Positions 16,606 to 23,920 of a DNA stretch of 35,166 nucleotides are shown here, in pieces. The position numbers and the translations under genes are program-made. The notes under the pieces are model-generated. The model made no database searches. It saw only the letters and a list, made by a program, of their open reading frames with translations, and was not told the origin of the DNA. The stretch is taken from positions 1 through 35,166 of the IMG/VR virus record IMGVR_UViG_3300025069_000002; one strand, 5' to 3'. Source of the stretch: a virus. How positions within the stretch are numbered: the stretch's first letter is position 1; every line of letters starts with the position of its first letter.

Positions 16606-18477
16606 TTATTGCATCCCTGCGAGAACTTCCGCCTCGGCTGGAGGCATTGCACCTTGGTCTGCTTCCACTTCTGGCATCGCCCCAGGTTCCATTCCCATTT
16701 CTGGGGGTGCCCCTTCCATTGCTGGGGCTGCCTGTTGCTCCATAGCTTGTTGTGTCGCTTGTTTGGCCATTTGTTGGGTTTGAATAACCCTAATAGCGTC
16801 GTCCATGTATCTGCGGAGTAATTCCAGGCGTTCTTCTGGTACATTATCTATTTTAGCCCGCAAATAAGCCGATTGTACCCGTTGTATTGCAAACTCAAGG
16901 TTAGAATACGTTTCAGGGGCGTGGTAACGACCTTTTTCAATCATTTCCTCAATCAAGAGGTCTACATCATCAATAAATGCGGTAGCCAACTGGTTAACAG
17001 CCTCCAGATCGGGATAGTCGAGCAACGCCCGCGCTTCGGTCGGGTTTAAGAGGCCGGTTTGCGCCATTTCTTGTATCGTCTGTAGCTTTGCAGCCGGAGT
17101 AGACGACAATAACGCCGTAGGATATGTTTGCATGACATACTGATCATCCTCAAGGTTAATATCTTTCCATTTAATGCGTTCAATAGCCTTATCTCCACGG
17201 CTAATCACCTCGTAAGTATTTCCCTGCTTGTCTATGTCCCTGGCAATATCAATCATTTGATGCGCTGCGGCTAAGAACAGGTTTTCATATCCTTGAGCAA
17301 CCAACATAAAACGCTCTGACTGAATATCTGAGAATTCACGGATGGCTACACCTGAGTCCAACCCTGCTGGCTTTTTGGCTTGAGCCGACATCTGAGAAAT
17401 ACCCGCGACCTCATAAGAGCGGGCAAATAGACGGTCTAGGTGAGAAAACACCTCGCCTGTAGTCGTTCTTGGAACATGGAAGTCAGGCTTAGTACCACTG
17501 TATTCAATTACACCCCAAACCTCGTTGTTGATATGGGCTTTTGATATCTTGGAACCCGTTTCAACGAACACTTTAGGGGTAGCTAAGTGCATTTGCTCTT
17601 GGATGCGTTTTAGTAGCTTATTTATTTCGAGCTGAACGCCTAGAAGTTGCTCAGACAGCCCTTGCCCCCAAAAACCGAGTAAGTTCTCGGTCCATCGGAT
17701 AAAAACAAAAGGAAAAAAGTCTTTATCATAGGGTTCGTCCAGCAAAGTAACGTTATCCAAGCAAATGCAATGACGACCATCAGGAGAGCCCTTTTTAGAA
17801 GCCAAATGCCACGCTTCAACGCATTCAATCTGATTGGATGTAATACTTTCACCATGACCTGTTTTTTCTGCTTTCGATGCGTTCAAGATGTCTTTTTTGA
17901 AATCGGGATAAGCAGCTAACAAAACCTCCCTAGATACAACCTTGCGCTGGAATAGCTGTCGAGGATCCCCATAGAAGCATTCCTTGTCATCAACCACGAC
18001 CTCGTTAGGAAAAACGCGCTCACAGACAATACGCTCACCATCTTGGAATATCTTCAATACACCAGTACCAAACACGGTAGCGTCAAGGAAAACTTTAGGG
18101 GCAACAGTGTAAATATCGGTGGCGTAGAACTGCCCGTTAACGAATTTATCAAGCAATTTCGCTTTACGCTTTAGCGACCAATCCCCACCAGAGGTTAAGA
18201 AGGTTACCTTGGGTCTGTTCTTCGCTATCTTACTCGTTACTGTCGTACACATAGAATGTACAACGTTTAAGGTAACACCATCGTCAGGGGATGCCGAACG
18301 CCGAGAATAGTTAGAGGAGTCTAATCCACTAGCATTGATATTAGAGAACAAGCGCAGCCAGTCTAGATTATCCTTTTCTCTGTCGTTCTGGTCCTCGACC
18401 AATGTGTTTATTGTGGAGAAAACATCATCATGAATGCTCGTTGACTTCTCCCACCAAAATTCGTCAGGCTGGTACAT
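16606..18477 (-). CDS. Portal protein
   Basis: A 623-residue protein that forms the ring at the capsid vertex through which DNA is packaged and ejected. Features include an N-terminal conserved stretch (NVVHSMCTTVTSKIAKNRPKVTFLTSGGDW, about 72-102), a strand-rich middle with KDFFPFVFIRWTENLLGFWGQG (about 255-276), then the stem/wing helices from LLGVQLEINKLLKRIQEQM (about 281-300). The C-terminal 50 residues are Met/Gln/Ala/Glu/Pro-rich, a typical barrel or disordered tail. It follows TerL and precedes the scaffold, and its ATG overlaps the preceding stop (TAATG). Length is in the usual podovirus range. Confidence 0.85.
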   Translation of the reverse strand: MYQPDEFWWEKSTSIHDDVFSTINTLVEDQNDREKDNLDWLRLFSNINASGLDSSNYSRRSASPDDGVTLNVVHSMCTTVTSKIAKNRPKVTFLTSGGDWSLKRKAKLLDKFVNGQFYATDIYTVAPKVFLDATVFGTGVLKIFQDGERIVCERVFPNEVVVDDKECFYGDPRQLFQRKVVSREVLLAAYPDFKKDILNASKAEKTGHGESITSNQIECVEAWHLASKKGSPDGRHCICLDNVTLLDEPYDKDFFPFVFIRWTENLLGFWGQGLSEQLLGVQLEINKLLKRIQEQMHLATPKVFVETGSKISKAHINNEVWGVIEYSGTKPDFHVPRTTTGEVFSHLDRLFARSYEVAGISQMSAQAKKPAGLDSGVAIREFSDIQSERFMLVAQGYENLFLAAAHQMIDIARDIDKQGNTYEVISRGDKAIERIKWKDINLEDDQYVMQTYPTALLSSTPAAKLQTIQEMAQTGLLNPTEARALLDYPDLEAVNQLATAFIDDVDLLIEEMIEKGRYHAPETYSNLEFAIQRVQSAYLRAKIDNVPEERLELLRRYMDDAIRVIQTQQMAKQATQQAMEQQAAPAMEGAPPEMGMEPGAMPEVEADQGAMPPAEAEVLAGMQ

Positions 18478-18683
18478 TAGTTCTTGTCCTTTTCATAAGA
18501 ATAATACGACGTTTCGTCTGGGCCGCTAGGGTCAAACTCGGATAAGCGGGACGGGGGCGCGGAGTCATTAAATTCAATATCCATAAAGTCTTCCGAAACC
18601 CTTAGCTTGGATACTCCGTTTGTACGCATAAATATAATAAGTTCCATTATTCTATCGTCTAATGCCGGATAGTCTCCCACCAT
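18477..18683 (-). CDS. Small hypothetical protein between TerL and portal
   Basis: A 68-residue acidic protein. Residues 1-30 form a predicted helix (DDRIMELIIFMRTNGVSKLRV) and the rest is polar. It starts inside the 3' end of TerL (25-base overlap) and ends at the portal start (TAATG). Such small genes between terminase and portal are common in podoviruses and usually of unknown function. Translational coupling on both sides supports it being real. Confidence 0.65.
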   Translation of the reverse strand: MVGDYPALDDRIMELIIFMRTNGVSKLRVSEDFMDIEFNDSAPPSRLSEFDPSGPDETSYYSYEKDKN

Positions 18684-20110
18684 GAGCCCCTTTCGCCGTG
18701 TTCTAGTTTATCACGCAATGTTTTTTCCATTCGCTTTGCTTCTTCTTCGTAGTATTCAGGCGACCCGAATACCGGCGGCTTATCCCTAGCAACACTCGCA
18801 TAATGGCGAGACTCACGCCAAGCGTAAAGCGCGGCATCGGCCAAGTGGTTCTCGAAGCGTCCATCTTCTTTCGGGCGGTCTTCGTCCCATTGGAGTAACC
18901 GCCATTCATGCAAGATACCACAACCCTCTAACACCTTTATCCTGCCCGCAGACAAATCAGAATTCATTAGCTCAATATAGCTTAGTTTGTTGCGCTTCTC
19001 TGCTGCCCTTATCCCTAACCCATGTCTGTAGCGGAATTCTTCTACAATACTCTTTCCAAGCCCGCCCGTATCCGCAACCATCATCCTGAAACTGTATTCT
19101 TGGTCATACTGGGTAATCTTTTCAGCAATATCAGAGGGGAGCATTTTGCTGCTCTTGAAATCATCTACAATATAGAAGTCAGGCAAATCATCACAGAAAG
19201 CGCCAATAACAAAAGCCGTAGCGTCCTCATATCCAAGGTCTACCCCTAGAATATATTGCCAATCGTGCTCGTCCCAAGGGAGGGTATTTACAACGTTCTG
19301 CTCTTCATCAAACCTGTAGACCAAGGACTCGAAACTACGAACCCACTTACCCCGCCACTCACGCATATAAATAGGGTTGTCAGAGGCCCAGCCCTTTTGC
19401 TTCATTCGACGGTTTAGCCAATCAGAAGCATGGGGGATAAAAGGGTTCTCTAGGATAGTCCAAAAGTGGTTAGAGTAGCCAAGGTTAGGATCTGTGGTTG
19501 CCCGGTAAAACAACCCAGAACAAGCCGCTGAAGGTGTTCCAATCATAGCAAGGGTGCCGTTGTGGTCTACTAAAGCAGGCTCAAGTACCTCCTCAACAAG
19601 GGCATCCATATGGGGGCCAAAACTGGCCGCTTCATCAAGAACGACAAGACGATACGCAGAACCACGCAACTTATCGATGTCTGCTTCATCATTAGCCCCC
19701 GTTAGTATGATCTGTGCATTGTTTCTAAATGTAGCAACCAATTCAGAGTTATTGAACCGAATGCCTAACTTGTACTTCCTATTAGCCCGTTTCATTTCCT
19801 GCCACATTAGCCGCTTGGCGCTTCGCCTCGATAAGCCAATGTAGGCGGAGATACTGTCAGCATACTTAGCCGCAGTCTCAAGTAAATAATAACAGCAAGC
19901 ATAAGTCTTGCCTGAACGACGCGAGCATAGGGCAGTCTTGAAACTTGCCGGGTCATCAATGAAATTGCGCTGGAATTCAAATAAGTCCTCTTTCCAACGG
20001 TAGGTCCTATCGGGAGCCTGGTCATTGTCTGACTCTTCTGGTGTATCGCCAAAGCGTTTAATATACTCCCGAAGAACTACGCGAGCATCGTGTTCTTTAG
20101 GAGTAGCCAC
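18659..20110 (-). CDS. terL: Terminase large subunit
   Basis: A 483-residue motor-nuclease that packages DNA into the prohead. The ATPase has Walker A CSRRSGKT (62-69) and Walker B VVLDE (156-160). The nuclease domain has acidic residues in GVDLGYEDATA (D291), VADTGG (D347) and NHLADAALYAW (D425), the standard three positions of terminase RNase H-like nucleases. The start is a GTG that shares one base with the upstream TAG. An 18-bp segment covering the YAWRE codons near D425 recurs at 21844-21861 outside the gene. Assignment is secure. Confidence 0.95.
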   Translation of the reverse strand: MATPKEHDARVVLREYIKRFGDTPEESDNDQAPDRTYRWKEDLFEFQRNFIDDPASFKTALCSRRSGKTYACCYYLLETAAKYADSISAYIGLSRRSAKRLMWQEMKRANRKYKLGIRFNNSELVATFRNNAQIILTGANDEADIDKLRGSAYRLVVLDEAASFGPHMDALVEEVLEPALVDHNGTLAMIGTPSAACSGLFYRATTDPNLGYSNHFWTILENPFIPHASDWLNRRMKQKGWASDNPIYMREWRGKWVRSFESLVYRFDEEQNVVNTLPWDEHDWQYILGVDLGYEDATAFVIGAFCDDLPDFYIVDDFKSSKMLPSDIAEKITQYDQEYSFRMMVADTGGLGKSIVEEFRYRHGLGIRAAEKRNKLSYIELMNSDLSAGRIKVLEGCGILHEWRLLQWDEDRPKEDGRFENHLADAALYAWRESRHYASVARDKPPVFGSPEYYEEEAKRMEKTLRDKLEHGERGSWWETIRH

Positions 20111-20424
20111 TAATTAGCCCCTTGAGCCCCTGCAATAGCAGTAGATACCGTCGATGCAGCAGGCTTTTGGCGGGTTCTGCGTTTCTTCGGTGTAACAATG
20201 GTTGCGGCGGTAACGGCAGCGGTAATTTTGGCTGGACGAAACCAAGAGACAGAGGTCAGGGGAATCATAAATACCCCCTTGGTCTTATGGTGAACCTTAA
20301 TCATGCTTGCGCCATCAGCAATGGTCAGCTCGTATAATTCATGCTCCTTCAACTGAGTGTTGATGAACGTGTTATTTAGTAACGGTTTTGCGTTTGCTGT
20401 TAGCTGTAGTGCCTCTACTATCAT
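20110..20424 (-). CDS. Small basic-tailed hypothetical protein
   Basis: A 104-residue protein with a strong GGAGG before ATG at 20424. Residues 1-70 are strand-rich (IVEALQLTANAKPLL, VHHKTKGVFMIPLTSVSWFRP). Residues 71-104 are Ala/Thr-rich with a basic patch KKRRTRQKP and are probably disordered. It overlaps the previous gene by 53 bases and abuts TerL. A DNA- or terminase-associated role is conceivable from the basic tail; no family is recognised. Confidence 0.6.
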   Translation of the reverse strand: MIVEALQLTANAKPLLNNTFINTQLKEHELYELTIADGASMIKVHHKTKGVFMIPLTSVSWFRPAKITAAVTAATIVTPKKRRTRQKPAASTVSTAIAGAQGAN

Positions 20425-20992
20425 TTTTAATTTCCTCCATTTGTGCCAAAGCGCCCTGTTTTTGTAAGTGTGGGACGTACATGAAAGTATACCGGTCTTT
20501 TAAATCCTTAATAATGTAACCTTTGTGTGAAATTACAATAGGCTCCTTTCCATTATAATCAAAAGTATCGAGCATTGAGCGGGCTATTCCAAACTTTCGG
20601 AAAGGCTCCTTTATATAGCAGTAATGAGCAATCAAGAACTTAGGGGTGCGTTGGGCACAGAGCCAGCCCAAGATATGACTGTTGTCGTTGTTCATACAGG
20701 CAACTATCGTTACCGAGTCCTGCAAGAGCATTGAAACAACTTCTCGGTGCATATCGTATACCAGGAACTTCGGTTGGTCCTTGTTTTGTGCTGCGTAACT
20801 CTTCAGCCAGCTCGAATAGATAAAGCTAACATCCCCCTCGTCTGCCTTGCGTATGCGTACAGGCAATTTATCCTCATGCAATAATGGGTTGTACCTGGGG
20901 GCTGCCTCAGTACAGCCGTCACTAAAGCGTTGGGCTCCCAGAGTGGGATCTCGGTGAAGACGCGCCCTATCTATACTGCGTCCTTTTGTCAT
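20372..20992 (-). CDS. GNAT-like acetyltransferase-fold protein
   Basis: A 206-residue protein. Residues 45-175 look like the GNAT fold: VRIRKADEGDVSFIYSSWLKSY at the start, VACMNNDNSHILGWLCAQ (strand 4 region) and IKEPFRKFGIARSMLDTF, which corresponds to the acetyl-CoA loop (R/Q-x-x-G-x-A) although the canonical glycines are partly replaced. I recognise this gene type beside podovirus terminase genes, where its role is not settled. It overlaps the upstream gene as ATGA. Enzymatic activity is uncertain. Confidence 0.65.
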   Translation of the reverse strand: MTKGRSIDRARLHRDPTLGAQRFSDGCTEAAPRYNPLLHEDKLPVRIRKADEGDVSFIYSSWLKSYAAQNKDQPKFLVYDMHREVVSMLLQDSVTIVACMNNDNSHILGWLCAQRTPKFLIAHYCYIKEPFRKFGIARSMLDTFDYNGKEPIVISHKGYIIKDLKDRYTFMYVPHLQKQGALAQMEEIKNDSRGTTANSKRKTVTK

Positions 20993-21474
20993 ACCTTTGG
21001 CCCCATGTCCTTGGTTAAGTCTACGTTGCTCTTCAAACGCTTGAATGCCCTGTCTGCTTCGTTCATCAACTGTTCGTCAGGCAAATAATCCAGGTTACTC
21101 TGTTCGCGTATGCCTAACTCCAGGTTGGCTAGCTGGCAAAGTGAACGGGTGAGGACAGCTAAGTGTTTAGACTGGGCCGGGGCTAAACCCTCCGCCGAAG
21201 AAGTTCTTTGGAGCCGTCGAATCTCGTTGTCGATTACAGAATACGTGTTGCTCATTATCCCATGCAAAGAGGGCAATAGGGATATGTCTAGCTTGGCGGT
21301 GGATGATATCTCGCGGTTTATTTCTACAGCAGCACCCTCTTCCTCTATCAAGGCGTCTAACTTATCGAGGGCTTCATTCTTGATTAGGTTGGATGGGGAA
21401 GACCCGCTGGATAGGGACTTGTCGTACTGGATAGCTAAACGCTTGGACCTTGCGTCGAATATTTTCCTGGCCAC
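20989..21474 (-). CDS. Putative terminase small subunit
   Basis: A 161-residue helical protein, the first gene of the leftward structural operon. It starts at GTG (21474) eight bases after GGAGG. Residues 95-135 (APAQSKHLAVLTRSLCQLANLELGIREQSNLDYLPD) resemble the central helical oligomerisation region of several podovirus small terminases, and a DNA-binding segment would be expected at the N-terminus. No definite HTH is visible. The upstream position relative to TerL, with two small genes between, supports TerS but does not prove it. Confidence 0.55.
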   Translation of the reverse strand: MARKIFDARSKRLAIQYDKSLSSGSSPSNLIKNEALDKLDALIEEEGAAVEINREISSTAKLDISLLPSLHGIMSNTYSVIDNEIRRLQRTSSAEGLAPAQSKHLAVLTRSLCQLANLELGIREQSNLDYLPDEQLMNEADRAFKRLKSNVDLTKDMGPKV

Positions 21475-22031
21475 TTAAGTAACCTCCTATCCGCACCTAT
21501 GTGCCTGGAACCGCTACCGGTTCTGCGGTGTCTGTACTGCTGGTGATAGCCTATAACGAAGTGTAAACGTAAGAACCTATAAAGGCAAACCCCACCCAAA
21601 AGGCTGACCATAGGAAACACACGTCCGTTACAGTTAACCCTAACACGGTGCGGCTAACCTACAGGTGCTTCTGCACTGCGGTGTTCCTCTTTTGCTTGGC
21701 GGCTTCGCTGTGTGCATGAGTAAATATCTCCCCTGGTATATGCCCAAGCATAAATACCACGGTATTGGAGATGCACTCAAGAAAAGACTTAGGGGAATAT
21801 GTTCCCGCCGGGTGCGAATTTCGGGAAAAAAATAAAATACGCAACTCACGCCAAGCGTAAAACACAGCAAGGGAAAAGGTAGGTGACAGGGGCGGTGAAT
21901 CGGTTCGCCTAAGAGACTAACGCAGAAACCCCCGTCACCAAAACAACACTCTGCCTACACCAACGAGAACAGAGTGAAGCCTACAAGTATGAGCTTGTGA
22001 GTAAAGTATAGTGCAAAGAGGGGTTTGAGGA

Positions 22032-22072
22032 AAAGCCCTTGACGGGGTTTGTTTAAAGCCCCTTGACGGGGT
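22032..22072. repeat. Paired TTGACGGGG boxes
   Basis: Two direct copies of AAAGCCC(C)TTGACGGGGT at 22032-22048 and 22055-22072. The second, with its leading GTTT, matches the -35 region of the exonuclease promoter (31147-31167) at 19 of 21 positions. Neither copy has a -10 box at the right distance, so they may be protein-binding sites or remnants of promoters. Confidence 0.55.
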
Positions 22073-22186
22073 GGGGGAAAAGGACCTGGCGAGTGTTCTT
22101 GGAGCGAATTTGGGGGAAATGGTGTTGTTGGGGATTAACACTAACGCCGGGGGGCGACACCGGGGGTAGGGTCGTCATTTCGGCCC

Positions 22187-22218
22187 GCAAACCTGCAAAC
22201 TTGCAAGCCAGCAAGCCC
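22187..22218. repeat. Four tandem degenerate 8-bp repeats
   Basis: GCAAACCT, GCAAACTT, GCAAGCCA and GCAAGCCC follow each other without gaps. Each begins GCAA. Such short arrays occur as protein-binding iterons near replication origins, but no origin function is shown here. Confidence 0.6.
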
Positions 22219-22241
22219 GCCGATAATCCTCACCCGTCAGT

Positions 22242-22407
22242 CTTTTTGGCCCGCCATAATTCCTTGTGGGCTAACCATTCTCGCCATCTTACCTCCCCGC
22301 CCGCCTCCCTTTTTGGCCCGCCAATATCCCCCACCGGCTAGGCGCACACACACGCGCACCGGCAAACAAGTGGGCCGTCTTAGCAGGCAAGCATTAATGG
22401 CCCGTCA
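22242..22407. repeat. Dispersed TGGCCCGCCA boxes
   Basis: CTTTTTGGCCCGCCA occurs exactly at 22242-22256 and 22309-22323. Related forms are TGGCCCGTCA at 22398-22407 and GGCCCGC at 22182-22188. The core has inverted arms TGGC/GCCA, as in binding sites for dimeric proteins. Confidence 0.55.
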
Positions 22408-22408
22408 A

Positions 22409-22498
22409 TCACCCTTGGCAGATTACCCACGCGACGAAAGCAAGCACACTTACTATTGCTGCAGTGTACAGTATGCCTAACACTCCGACCCTACGCAT
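22409..22498 (-). CDS. 29-aa single-membrane-span microprotein
   Basis: The frame encodes MRRVGVLGILYTAAIVSVLA followed by FVAWVICQG. Two arginines precede an uninterrupted hydrophobic stretch of about 20 residues, as in a small inner-membrane peptide. Its ATG overlaps the end of the 74-aa gene upstream by eight bases, so translation is probably coupled. Phage peptides of this kind can act as lysis, superinfection-exclusion or stress proteins, but nothing here shows which. Confidence 0.45.
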   Translation of the reverse strand: MRRVGVLGILYTAAIVSVLAFVAWVICQG

Positions 22499-22715
22499 GA
22501 CCGTCGGTCTGTTCTATTGCGTGTGGAGACGGAAGCGGCCTACCCGATTGCTCGCTGAAAAGCTCTTGTTGGTCACCCCTAAATATACTCAGTATATCGC
22601 TGATTTGGTCTTTTGGAGTATCGGTGAGGGCTAGTTCACTCGTCACCGCAGCGGTTGAATTAACAGCCACTTCCCGCACCTCATTGTCGTCTAGGGTATA
22701 TTGCTCATGGGTCAT
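22491..22715 (-). CDS. Small acidic hypothetical protein
   Basis: A 74-residue protein starting at ATG (22715) with AGAAGGA about ten bases upstream. It is acidic (MTHEQYTLDDNEVREVAVNS at the start) with Gln/Ser-rich middle and tail, and has no recognised domain. It is read leftwards, divergent from the early genes, and is followed by a coupled membrane microprotein. A 15-bp palindrome (22757-22771) lies just upstream and may be its operator. Placement suggests a regulator or immediate early product, by inference only. Confidence 0.5.
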   Translation of the reverse strand: MTHEQYTLDDNEVREVAVNSTAAVTSELALTDTPKDQISDILSIFRGDQQELFSEQSGRPLPSPHAIEQTDGHA

Positions 22716-22756
22716 TGGAGTCGAATCCTTCTTTCCGGTGAGTTAACGTTGAATTG

Positions 22757-22771
22757 CTAGAAACTTTCTAG
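22757..22771. promoter_or_regulatory. 15-bp palindrome, candidate operator
   Basis: CTAGAAACTTTCTAG has perfect 7-bp arms around one base, 42 bp upstream of the leftward 74-aa gene. Symmetry and position suit a dimeric repressor site. Confidence 0.45.
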
Positions 22772-23265
22772 GAAAACCTTGTACATTGCTGATTTATAAG
22801 GGGAATTAGGAAGTGGAAAAACTTTGGTATTGCTTTTAGGACCGTCTTTTGATGTGGTTTTGTCTGATAATGACGGAAATGCTTACTTTTCACATATCCC
22901 CCCCAAAAACCCCCCATACCTCTCAATCATCGTCAAAAACCCCAAAATATGTAAAGAAAATCTTACATTCCCCCCAAATCGTGTCGAAACGACACCCCTA
23001 AAACCTTTCGACACTCATTCCGTCACTCCTTAAGTGCTTGTAATTACTCACCTAATGACGGTTCCATGTCGAATGACGGAAAATCCGAGATCTTTTCTTT
23101 ATATAGTAGCATCCTCATTTTAAAAGTTTTAGAAATAAACTAACATCCGTCATCGAACCGTAATAACCCTAGTTATATCATAGGCTTACCCCATGTCGAA
23201 GCAATGTCGAAGCGATCCAAAAAAGAATATCGACACTAAAAACGATCAACACCCCATAATAGTTG
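22772..23265. other. AT-rich divergent control region
   Basis: About 490 bp between the leftward small genes and the rightward early genes. I see no gene here; a 69-codon frame at 22824 starts with TTG, lacks a ribosome site and has C-rich low-complexity sequence. The region carries the TGTCGA cluster and repeated TGACGG/CCGTCA at 22871, 23020, 23056, 23074 and 23147. Confidence 0.6.
22981..22995. promoter_or_regulatory. GTGTCGAAACGACAC inverted repeat
   Basis: Perfect 6-bp arms GTGTCG and CGACAC around AAA. It is the most symmetrical member of the TGTCGA family in this region and is a likely operator. Confidence 0.55.
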
Positions 23266-23304
23266 TTGACGCCTCGGCAAATCTGTGTTTAAAATAGCTC
23301 GACA
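22982..23304. promoter_or_regulatory. Cluster of seven TGTCGA/TCGACA half-sites
   Basis: TGTCGA starts at 22982, 23067, 23194 and 23205; TCGACA starts at 23008, 23230 and 23299. The pair at 23194 and 23205 is 11 bp apart, one helical turn, and the last half-site lies in the transcribed leader of the first early promoter. About 0.2 such hexamers would be expected by chance in this length. This looks like a multi-site operator for an early-gene regulator, perhaps the HTH protein at 34346-34609. Confidence 0.6.
23266..23295 (+). promoter_or_regulatory. Early promoter, repeat copy 1
   Basis: TTGACG (23266-23271) with TTAAAA at 17 bp or TAAAAT at 18 bp spacing. The upstream ATAGTTG motif is shared with the promoters at 23609 and 24796. 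The start codon of the first early gene is 61 bases from the -35 box. Confidence 0.72.
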
Positions 23305-23326
23305 CAACACCCAAAGGAACACCACC

Positions 23327-23605
23327 ATGACAATCAAGAACATTGACCTTGACCCATTTCAGACAATTGAGCGACTAGCTGAATACAAACGAGCGCATCA
23401 CACTTGCGCGCCGTACGCGCGCTGCGCATGTGAGAACGCTGACTTCTTTTACCCCTCGGATATCGATTACGAAATTGTAGAGGACGAAGGCAGTTACGAG
23501 TTAATTATCGATGGCGTCGAATTTTGGGTTGGTACCCTAGTTGAATGCCAACAATTTATTTCAGATCTTTTAGAACTGACACCAACGATCAACAACCCAC
23601 AATAG
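23327..23605 (+). CDS. Early small hypothetical protein
   Basis: The start is the ATG at 23327, preceded by AAAGGA; the frame is open further upstream but that part lies inside the promoter. The product has 92 residues. It contains a Cys-rich segment (HTCAPYARCACENADFF, about 25-41) that might bind metal, followed by an acidic region (DIDYEIVEDEGSYELIIDG) and a C-terminal helix. Its last codons and stop are embedded in the next promoter motif. No family is recognised. Position at the head of the early region suggests an immediate early product. Confidence 0.68.
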   Translation: MTIKNIDLDPFQTIERLAEYKRAHHTCAPYARCACENADFFYPSDIDYEIVEDEGSYELIIDGVEFWVGTLVECQQFISDLLELTPTINNPQ

Positions 23606-23608
23606 TTG

Positions 23609-23637
23609 TTGACGCCTTGGCAAGGTTGCGGTAATAG
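23609..23637 (+). promoter_or_regulatory. Early promoter, repeat copy 2
   Basis: TTGACG (23609-23614), 17-bp spacer, TAATAG (23632-23637). The TAG of the shared ATAGTTG motif is the stop codon of the preceding gene. The next start codon is again 61 bases from the -35 box. Confidence 0.75.
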
Positions 23638-23669
23638 TAACTCAATACCAACACACAAAGGATTACAAA

Positions 23670-23843
23670 ATGAGCAGATTATCAGAAGAACTTATCGAGC
23701 GGCTAACAGAAGTACAGAACAGGATCGCAATCGTCTACGGCGTCCCTATCGATATCATGAGCTTCTGCCTCGGCATGATGGATCAAGAACAAGCAGAAAT
23801 TCACGTAGCGAGATACGAGGAACAATATCCCCCCAAAGACTAG
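23670..23843 (+). CDS. 57-aa early protein
   Basis: A short frame beginning MSRLSEELIERLTEVQNRIA and ending in EEQYPPKD. It starts at an ATG preceded by AAAGGA in the common C/A-rich leader and stands between a promoter and a terminator, which strongly supports it despite its length. The N-terminal half is an amphipathic helix; the middle (IVYGVPIDIMSFCLGMMDQE) is more hydrophobic. No domain is recognised. Small helical early proteins often bind and redirect host proteins, but that is only a general possibility. Confidence 0.7.
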   Translation: MSRLSEELIERLTEVQNRIAIVYGVPIDIMSFCLGMMDQEQAEIHVARYEEQYPPKD

Positions 23844-23867
23844 CCAACCCCACGCTCCACACTACCT

Positions 23868-23886
23868 AGCCCGCCTTTCGCGGGCT
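23868..23886 (+). terminator. Rho-independent-like terminator
   Basis: Arms AGCCCGC (23868-23874) and GCGGGCT (23880-23886) with a 5-base loop, followed by TCCTT. The T tract is short, so termination may be partial. Confidence 0.7.
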
Positions 23887-23920
23887 TCCTTAGTGTAAAC
23901 ACCAAACCAAAGGAAGCATT

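Larger units (their letters stand above)
21475..22408. other. Gene-poor region upstream of structural operon
   Basis: About 930 bp with no frame I accept as a gene. The minus-strand frames between 21640 and 22141 have non-ATG starts or low-complexity repeats and no ribosome sites. The region holds the repeats listed separately (22032-22072, 22187-22218, 22242-22407) and an 18-bp match to terL. The promoter for the structural operon should lie here but I cannot place one with confidence. It could be a replication or control region. Confidence 0.5.

Noticed and set aside
21640-21870. Two minus-strand frames of 68 and 76 codons
   Set aside because: Only TTG or GTG starts, no ribosome site, atypical composition; the terL-like 18 bp is treated as a repeat instead.
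22039-22068. TTGACG boxes at 22039 and 22063 as full promoters
   Set aside because: No -10 element at 15-19 bp; kept only as repeats.
21935-22141. Minus-strand 68-codon frame
   Set aside because: Its repetitive SRGFKQTPSRAFPQTP stretch comes from the TTGACGGGG DNA repeat; no start signal.
22187-22218. Possible CRISPR array
   Set aside because: Units are 8 bp, contiguous and without spacers.
22716-22740. tRNA-like GTCGAATCC loop
   Set aside because: The flanking bases do not form a T stem and no acceptor, D or anticodon arms are found nearby.
22824-23033. Plus-strand 69-codon frame
   Set aside because: TTG start, no ribosome site, C-rich low complexity, and it overlaps the operator cluster.
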